A DNA stretch of 64,000 nt from Metaphire vulgaris (Eukaryota; Annelida; Clitellata; Crassiclitellata; Megascolecidae), in NCBI GenBank assembly GCA_018105865.1, contig CM030862.1, forward strand, positions 13,248,374 to 13,312,373, in the 5' to 3' direction. The notes below the pieces were generated by a model, which worked only from the letters and a program-made list of their open reading frames with translations, made no database searches and had not been told where the DNA came from. This document shows positions 56,901 to 64,000 of the stretch, one piece after another. The position numbers were made by a program, and so were the translations under genes. Numbering within the stretch: the stretch's first letter is position 1; each line of letters opens with the position of its first letter.

Positions 56901-57500
56901 CAGCAAGAGTCTCGGAACTGCAGAGGAAGCTGGAGAAGAAGGAGAAGAAGGAGAAGACGACGCAGCATCTGTTGAGCAGCATTGCAATGGGCGTTCTGTC
57001 GGTCGCAGAAAGCGACCAGAAGATCAAAGAACAGCTGGACGACATCATTGCTTCGGAATGCATCTACTGCGGGGAAATCATGATCAGGTCATCATCATCA
57101 TCATCAATCATCATCATCAATCATCATCGTTTACATACGGGCCCAGGGTTATTTCTAGGATTATAAATTTGGGGGGTGTCGGTATATTTTAGGGGTCCAT
57201 TCTTGCCCCGAAAAAGCCTGGCAAGCTCAGATTTAGGGGGTGTCGGTCTCAAATTGGGGAGGGGTGTGTGTAAAATATTCCTGTAAGGGCCCCACTGGTG
57301 CAGCCTAAGGGTGGTGGGGGTAGACCAGAGCATATGCAGAATCAATGTTCTTTGCAAGTAGTTTGCATTTAAATTAAAGGAAAAACCTTGTTGGTTTTCA
57401 TTTCCTGTTGTCTGTTGTCCGTTGTTGTTGTTGCAGCTGCGTTGATGAGCCATTTGTCAAAGAGGCGGAGTTGAAGTCCGTTGTGGAGAGTTGGTGCTGA
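47032..57500 (+). CDS. VPS18: Vacuolar protein sorting-associated protein 18 (HOPS/CORVET subunit)
   Basis: Core subunit of the HOPS and CORVET tethering complexes, acting in endosome and lysosome fusion. 27 exons: 47032-47097, 47267-47340, 47947-48056, 48453-48601, 49092-49176, 49408-49487, 49828-49940, 50093-50181, 50440-50538, 50829-50925, 51104-51190, 51318-51381, 51861-51964, 52165-52225, 52380-52444, 52950-53085, 53271-53423, 53603-53696, 54144-54217, 54559-54855, 55107-55238, 55374-55455, 55776-55903, 56079-56200, 56501-56618, 56873-57087, 57437-57500. All join in phase and give 985 residues; human VPS18 has about 973. The N-terminal half is the beta-propeller (FLDPTGRHLIVSM, GWDVYT, LVGTSKG, NLGYSKLCLF, FAWMTG). 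The clathrin-type helical repeat includes YKFSPILMQNVPEETVNAWI, YDLKYALRLCSE, YEEAVDLALQ and EEDEELRKKLWLKIARHVV. Then come LLKIEDILPFFPDFVTIDHFK, a coiled coil, and the RING-H2 (CSSCGYPL from 864, CSHKFHTDC, CIYCGEIMI from 956). The exon 18 donor is GC rather than GT. Confidence 0.97.
50677..50749. repeat. (GT)n-rich tract in a VPS18 intron
   Basis: Interrupted GTGTGTTT repeats about 80 bp upstream of the exon at 50829. Confidence 0.85.
52500..52730. repeat. Possible retroelement or SINE fragment in a VPS18 intron
   Basis: Begins with (TTTA)n and continues TACAGGACAATTTATTCGGCG into a stretch unlike the rest of the intron. This resembles a dispersed repeat, but I cannot assign a family. Confidence 0.3.
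53697..53698 (+). other. GC splice donor (GC-AG intron) in VPS18
   Basis: Exon 18 ends ATTCAAG and is followed by GCAAGT. With the acceptor at 54142-54143 (ATCTAG) the frame reads IQ-DYERV, as in VPS18 proteins. No GT donor keeps the frame, so this is a GC-AG intron with an otherwise consensus donor. Confidence 0.88.
55561..55604. promoter_or_regulatory. Tandem X-box-like (RFX) motifs in a VPS18 intron
   Basis: GTTGTCATGGTGAC at 55561-55574 and GTTGTCATGGTAAC at 55591-55604 are near matches to the RFX X-box (GTTGCCATGGCAAC). They sit in a 30 bp tandem duplication that also repeats TAGCAACAC. Function is inferred from the motif alone. Confidence 0.5.
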
Positions 57501-58680
57501 CCGTGCACCCTGGTTCTCGCTTCATTCAGACTCGGTCATTTACCCAGAAGGCAACGGTGCTGGTTGCGAGAATCTCAAATGAATTATTTTAGTTGTTGAT
57601 GATGATGATGATGATGATCTCGATTAGATCATGATATAAAGCTTTTTTATCCAAGTCAGTTGCAGCGATCGATTTGTTTAGCCATGGGTAGGCATTTGAC
57701 CCCCGGACCAAAGCCAAATTTGTTTGCCGCTATTTACTGCCCGATGTATTTCAGTGTAATCTCGACTTCTGCAGTAATCGGGTTCTGATTAATTACACGG
57801 TGAAATTATATCGATAAAGAACTCGTATTTTAGTTTGTGACTTTTCTTGGAGAAGAGAAGTTTGTATTTGCAGACATTTTAAAGTCAATTGTGGCATTAT
57901 CTTTACATCTTTGCACTTGATCAAAAAGATTAAGAATTTATAAATTATCTAAATGATTATTGATTAATAATTATGTTAAAATAGAAGTGTAAAGTGTAAG
58001 CATTGCGATGTATTTGGGTTTCTTGGGTAAAGTAGCCACATTAGTTTAGGGTTGTCCATTAATTATGTCAACAATTTTTTACCCATACCCCTTGTCAACA
58101 ACTGTCAACTTTCAGTTACCCTCCTACAGGGCGCGATTTGCGGGGGGAGGGGGGAATCTTCCCCTCACTGCCCAACTGCATCCCCCTACTGGTACATCCC
58201 CATCACTACATCCCCCACCTACAATTTCCAACAACTACATCCCCCCAACCTCGACATATTCTCCCCCACTGCTCCAGGTCACAAATCGCACCCTGCCCCC
58301 TATAATTACGTCAAAAACTTTTGACCCCCTCCCAAGATCAATGACAGGTCACAATAACAAAGGTTATTATTTTTTGCGGTGGTGACCATTTTTCCTCGGC
58401 TTTGCTCGTCGAGTGTCAAAATGTGGTGGTGGTGACCTTTTTTGCCATGCTTTTTTCCATTGTAATAATTTAAGCAGTATTCCATGAAAATTCCTATTTT
58501 TTGATTATTTGTAAAAAGTGAAATTGTTGACGTCAACTTCTCTTGACCCCCCTCTCCCTCCTGTCAACAAATGTCAAACTTTTTCAAACCCCTCCCCCTA
58601 AGTTGTTGACGTAATTAATGGACAGCCCCTTAGTCCTTCAAACTATGCTTTAATAAGAGTGCATCTTTTACTGGTTTATC
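57501..58680. other. 3' flank of VPS18 with a DNA transposon
   Basis: VPS18 3' untranslated region and flank, including a (GAT)n stretch at about 57598-57617, followed by the element at 58049-58629. No gene was seen. Confidence 0.6.
58049..58629. mobile_element. 581 bp non-autonomous element with PIF/Harbinger-like ends
   Basis: Starts GGGTTGTCCATTAATTATG and ends CGTAATTAATGGACAGCCCC, inverted repeats of about 25 bp. It is flanked by TTA on both sides (58046-58048 and 58630-58632), the 3 bp duplication expected of Harbinger elements. The interior is C-rich with no transposase frame. Confidence 0.78.
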
Positions 58681-58689
58681 ATAAAGACA

Positions 58690-59247
58690 AATCCGAGTTA
58701 TGCGCTGAAGTGGTAGGCTAACTCATACCATTTCAAGCCCCTTATATGTCCTCTAAGAATCAACAATTAGATCTTTGATATATTTCGGGCCCCCCGATTT
58801 TTTTGCTAATATTTATGTAGCCTTTATCACCTATATAGGCCTATTACTAACAGAATGCTAGAAATCGTTTTAGTAGAAAAATCGACATTTTCCAGGCGAA
58901 TTTACCCAAAATTTCTGGTGCAAAGGCATAAGTAGAAGGCCCCCTACAATTATAATGCGATATATGAGCGAATTTCGGACATGAATTTTTCGTCAGATTT
59001 CTCAAAATTTCTTGATGGTTAGTTAGTCCAAAGTTTTTTGGTCGTAAAAATTTTGTGTCCTCCGATCCTCTTGAAACTCACACCATTTGAAGCTCATTCG
59101 ATGCCTATAATGGACCTGGAGTTAGATTTCTGATATTTGTGGGGGGCCTTCGATTTATTGCTAACGTTTGTCGAGTTTCTGTCATCGAAGTAAGGCTAAT
59201 ATGCGTATAGGTTTTAATAGAAAATCGACATTATCCAGGCGAATTTG
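58690..59247. repeat. Degenerate satellite units at the array edge
   Basis: Two diverged copies about 362 bp apart share CATACCATTTCAAGC / CACACCATTTGAAGC, TGATAT, GGGGCC, TTTGCTAA and AAATCGACATT.TCCAGGCGAATTT. They also match the main array weakly (GACATGAATTTTT; TGAAGC...TCGATGCCTA). They look like old, decayed monomers. Confidence 0.65.
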
Positions 59248-59432
59248 CAGTGGCGGCTCCGCCGGGGCGGGGACAGGGGAGGCCCGTGCCTCCTATTGAC
59301 TGCCTGGCCCCCCAGTTGGGACCATATGCTTAATGCTACATACGTTAAAAAACAAATGATATGCCCCCCATGATTAGAAGTTGCCCCCCCCCCCCAACGG
59401 CCCCCACTTGCCAAAACCTAGAGCCGCCACTG
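59248..59432. mobile_element. hAT-type miniature element at the satellite boundary
   Basis: Starts CAGTGGCGGCTCCG and ends AGAGCCGCCACTG. It is closely similar to 13436-13607 (shared TGATTAGAAGTTGCC, CCCCCACTTGCCAAA). Flanks CGAATTTG and AATATAGA do not match, so there is no target duplication. Degenerate units lie on its left and homogeneous units on its right. Confidence 0.8.
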
Positions 59433-62400
59433 AATATAGACACATTAATACGGTGGAAAGTGACGGATTTTTCTAGTCCTCTGCCTAGAAGTCCTCTGTC
59501 TAGATGCCTAGAAGTAATCTGAACCCGCATTTAGGATATCTATCACTTTTCAGGGTTTAAAAATCTATCTACACTGTATAGCCACCATTATTATATTACC
59601 AATATAGACACATTAATACGGTGGAAAGTGACGGATTTTTCTAGTCCTCTGACATCAGTGGGGGGTGCTTGAGGGTTCTAAAGCGAAATGTGAGCAATAT
59701 ATCGACATGAATTTTTGGGTCGCCCGAAAATTTTTCATGGGTATTTTTTCGAAATTTGAGCGAAAATTTGTGGTGTCGTAGGGCTTTCATATTTGCACCG
59801 ATTGAAGCCCAGTCGATGCCTAGAAGTAATCTGAACCCGCATTTAGGATATCTATCACTTTTCAGGGTTTAAAAATCTATCTACACTGTATAGCCACCAT
59901 TATTATATTACCAATATAGACACATTAATACGGTGGAAAGTGACGGATTTTTCTAGTCCTCTGACATCAGTGGGGGGTGCTTGAGGGTTCTAAAGCGAAA
60001 TGTGAGCAATATATCGACATGAATTTTTGGGTCGCCTGAAAATTTTTCATGGACTATAGTCCAGGGTATTTTTTCGAAATTTGAGCGAAAATTTGTGGTG
60101 TCGTAGGGCTTTCATATTTGCACCGATTGAAGCCCAGTCTATGCCTACAAGGAACCTGAACCCGCATTTAGGATATCTATCACTTTTCAGGGTTTAAAAA
60201 TCTATCTACACTGTATAGCCACCATTATTATATTGCCAATATAGACACATTAATAGGGTGGAAAGTGACGGATTTTTCTAGTCCTCTGACATCAGTGGGG
60301 GGTGCTTGAGGGTTCTAAAGCGAAATGTGAGCAATATATCGACATGAATTTTTGGGTCGCCCGAAAATTTTTCATGGACTATAGTCCAGGGTATTTTTTC
60401 GAAATTTGAGCGAAAATTTGTGGTGTCGTAGGGCTTTCATATTTGCACCGATTGAAGCCCAGTCGATGCCTAGAAGGAATCTGAACCCGCATTTTGGATA
60501 TCTATCAGGTGTCTGACTTTTTTAAAGGGTTAAAAATCTATACAATGTATAGCCACCATTATTATATTTTGCAATATAGACACATTAATAGGGCGGAAAG
60601 TGACGGATTTTTCTAGTCCTCTGACATCAGTGGGGGGTGCTTGAGGGTTCTAAAGCGAAATGTGAGCAATATAGCGACATGAATTTTTGGGTCGCCCGAA
60701 AATTTTTCATGGACTATAGTCCAGGGTATTTTTTCGAAATTTGAGCGAAAATTTGTGGTGTCGTAGGGCTTTCATATTTGCACCGATTGAAGCCCAGTCT
60801 ATGCCTACACGGAACCTGAACCCGCATTAAGGATATCTATCACTTTTCAGGGTTTAAAAATCTACCTACACTGTATAGCCACCATTATTATATTTTGCAA
60901 TATAGACACATTAATAGGGTGGAAAGTGACGGATTTTTCTAGTCCTCTGACATCAGTGGGGGGTGCTTGAGGGTTCTAAAGCGAAATGTGAGCAATATAT
61001 CGACATGAATTTTTGGGTCGCCCGAAAATTTTTCATGGACTATAGTCCAGGGTATTTTTTCGAAATTTGAGCGAAAATTTGTGGTGTCGTAGGGCTTTCA
61101 TATTTGCACCGATTGAAGCCCAGTCTATGCCTACACGGAACCTGAACCCGCATTAAGGATATCTATCACTTTTCAGGGTTTAAAAATCTACCTACACTGT
61201 ATAGCCACCATTATTATATTGCCAATATAGACACATTAATAGGGTGGAAAGTGACGGATTTTTCTAGTCCTCTGACATCAGTGGGGGGTGCTTGAGGGTT
61301 CTAAAGCGAAATGTGAGCAATATATCGACATGAATTTTTGGGTCGCCCGAAAATTTTCATGGACTATAGTCCAGGTATTTTTTTCGAAATTTGAGCGAAA
61401 ATTTGTGGTGTCGTAGGGCTTTCATATTTGCACCGATTGAAGCCCAGTCGATGCCTAGAAGGAATCTGAACCCGCATTTTGGATATCTATCAGGTGTCTG
61501 ACTTTTTTAAAGGGTTAAAAATCTATACAATGTATAGCCACCATTATTATATTTTGCAATATAGACACATTAATAGGGTGGAAAGTGACGGATTTTTCTA
61601 GTCCTCTGACATCAGTGGGGGGTGCTTGAGGGTTCTAAAGCGAAATGTGAGCAATATATCGACATGAATTTTGGGTCGCCTGAAAATTTTTCATGGACTA
61701 TAGTCCAGGTATTTTTTCGAAATTTGAGCGAAAATTTGTGGTGTCGTAGGGCTTTCATATTTGCACCGATTGAAGCCCAGTCTATGCCTACAAGGAACCT
61801 GAACCCGCATTTAGGATATCTATCACTTTTCAGGGTTTAAAAATCTATCTACACTGTATAGCCACCATTATTATATTGCCAATATAGACACATTAATACG
61901 GTGGAAAGTGACGGATTTTTCTAGTCCTCTGACATCAGTGGGGGGTGCTTGAGGGTTCTAAAGCGAAATGTGAGCAATATATCGACATGAATTTTTGGGT
62001 CGCCCGAAAATTTTTCATGGACTATAGTCCAGGGTATTTTTTCGAAATTTGAGCGAAAATTTGTGGTGTCGTAGGGCTTTCATATTTGCACCGATTGAAG
62101 CCCAGTCGATGCCTAGAAGTAATCTGAACCCGCATTTAGGATATCTATCACTTTTCAGGGTTTAAAAATCTATCTACACTGTATAGCCACCATTATTATA
62201 TTACCAATATAGACACATTAATACGGTGGAAAGTGACGGATTTTTCTAGTCCTCTGACATCAGTGGGGGGTGCTTGAGGGTTCTAAAGCGAAATGTGAGC
62301 AATATATCGACATGAATTTTTGGGTCGCCCGAAAATTTTTCATGGACTATAGTCCAGGGTATTTTTTCGAAATTTGAGCGAAAATTTGTGGTGTCGTAGG

Positions 62401-64000
62401 GCTTTCATATTTGCACCGATTGAAGCCCGGTCTAAGCCTACAAGGAACCTGAACCCGCATTTAGGATATCTATCACTTTTCAGGGTTTAAAAATCTATCT
62501 ACACTGTATAGCCACCATTATTATATTTTGCAATATAGACACATTAATAGGATGGAAAGTGACGGATTTTTCTAGTCCTCTGACATCAGTGGGAGGGGGG
62601 TGCTTGAGGGTTCTAAAGCGAAATGTGAGCAATATATCGACATGAATTTTTGGGTCGCCCGAAAATTTTTCATGGACTATAGTCCAGGGTATTTTTTCGA
62701 AATTTGAACGAAAATTTGTGGTGTCGTAGGGCTTTCATATTTGCACCGATTGAAGCCCAGTCGATGCCTAGAAGGAATCTGAACCCGCATTTTGGATATC
62801 TATCAGGTGTCTGACTTTTTTAAAGGGTTAAAAATCTATACAATGTATAGCCACCATTATTATATCTTGCAATATAGACACATTAATAGGGTGGAAAGTG
62901 ACGGATTTTTCTAGTCCTCTGACATCAGTGGGGGGTGCTTGAGGGTTCTAAAGCGAAATGTGAGCAATATAGCGACATGAATTTTTGGGTCGCCCGAAAA
63001 TTTTTCATGGACTATAGTCCAGGGTATTTTTTCGAAATTTGAGCGAAAATTTGTGGTGTCGTAGGGCTTTCATATTTGCACCGATTGAAGCCCAGTCTAT
63101 GCCTACAAGGAACCTGAACCCGCATTTAGGATATCTATCACTTTTCAGGGTTTAAAAATCTATCTACACTGTATAGCCACCATTATTATATTTTGCAATA
63201 TAGACACATTAATAGGGTGGAAAGTGACGGATTTTTCTAGTCCTCTGACATCAGTGGGGGGTGCTTGAGGGTTCTAAAGCGAAATGTGAGCAATATATCG
63301 ACATGAATTTTTGGGTCGCCCGAAAATTTTTCATGGACTATAGTCCAGGGTATTTTTTCGAAATTTGAGCGAAAATTTGTGGTGTCGTAGGGCTTTCATA
63401 TTTGCACCGATTGAAGCCCAGTCTATGCCTACAAGGAACCTGAACCCGCATTTAGGATATCTATCACTTTTCAGGGTTTAAAAATCATCTACACTGTATA
63501 GCCACCATTATTATATTGCCAATATAGACACATTAATAGGGTGGAAAGTGACGGATTTTTCTAGTCCTCTGTCATCAGTGGGGGGTGCTTGAGGGTTCTA
63601 AAGCGAAATGTGAGCAATATATCGACATGAATTTTTGGGTCGCCCGAAAACTTTTCATGGACTATATAGTCCAGGGTATTTTTTCGAAATTTGAGCGAAA
63701 ATTTGTGGTGTCGTAGGGCTTTCATATTTGCACCGATTGAAGCCCAGTCTATGCCTACACGGAACCTGAACCCGCATTTAGGATATCTATCACTTTTCAG
63801 GGTTTAAAAATCATGTACACTGTATAGCCACCATTATTATATTGCCAATATAGACACATTAATAGGGTGGAAAGTGACGGATTTTTCTAGTCCTCTGACA
63901 TCAGTGGGGGGTGCTTGAGGGTTCTAAAGCGAAATGTGAGCAATATATCGACATGAATTTTTGGGTCGCCCGAAAATTTTTCATGGACTATATAGTCCAG
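59433..64000. repeat. Satellite DNA array, about 325 bp monomers
   Basis: The anchor CTAGTCCTCTG recurs at 59473, 59641, 59953, 60278, 60613, 60939, 61264, 61598, 61921, 62246, 62572, 62911, 63237, 63561 and 63887. Spacings are 168 (deleted first unit), 312, then 323-339 bp. Units are nearly identical. Variants differ in a tail segment: a longer form with AGGTGTCTGACTTTTTTAAAGG occurs at about 60505, 61493 and 62808. Most units carry the palindrome TGGACTATAGTCCA. There is no coding content; the array continues past the window end. Confidence 0.97.

Noticed and set aside
59433..64000. Regular repeats resembling a CRISPR array
   Set aside because: Units are about 325 bp and nearly identical throughout, without short repeat-unique spacer alternation, in an animal genome. 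This is satellite DNA.

Overview
This is a 64 kb stretch of an animal nuclear genome. Genes are intron-rich with GT-AG splice sites. A selenocysteine TGA codon is used in a fused glutaredoxin-thioredoxin reductase. Short non-autonomous DNA transposons and microsatellites lie between and inside genes. The many 'TAGGCCTA'-type words and CAGTGGCG-ended elements suggest a marine invertebrate, possibly an echinoderm or another deuterostome; that placement is a guess. I see no bacterial, phage or viral coding sequence.

Layout: (1) 478-4350, minus: a BTB-BACK protein with unusual cysteine-rich ends. (2) 7762-11028, plus: an SLC35A-type nucleotide-sugar transporter with a one-base frameshift. (3) 14945-22384, minus: a complete 18-coding-exon thioredoxin glutathione reductase of 601 residues ending Gly-Cys-Sec-Gly. 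(4) 22.4-37.3 kb: a transposon- and microsatellite-rich gap with one doubtful small gene near 29 kb. (5) 37356-38432, plus: an intronless beta-1,3-galactosyltransferase-type GT31 enzyme. (6) 43176-44835, plus: a two-exon protein I do not recognise. (7) 47032-57500, plus: a complete 27-exon VPS18 of 985 residues. (8) about 58.7-64.0 kb: a satellite array of about 325 bp units with a decayed left edge, running off the window.

The genes do not form a pathway. The nucleotide-sugar transporter and the GT31 enzyme both serve Golgi glycosylation, VPS18 serves endosome-lysosome fusion, and the reductase serves thiol redox balance. All exon joins were made by eye from splice signals, reading phase and family resemblance. 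Coding length is divisible by three in the reductase, VPS18 and the unknown two-exon gene, which supports those models. The transporter and BTB models are each one base short of a whole number of codons.

The most interesting structure is a set of three loci (4.45 kb, 23.4 kb, 33.8 kb) built from one sequence of about 346 bp and a hAT-like miniature element. One locus holds the uninterrupted 346 bp unit in permuted order. Another is a miniature element-unit-miniature element composite that moved as a whole, with its own 8 bp target duplication. This links a satellite-like or circular unit to transposon mobilisation.
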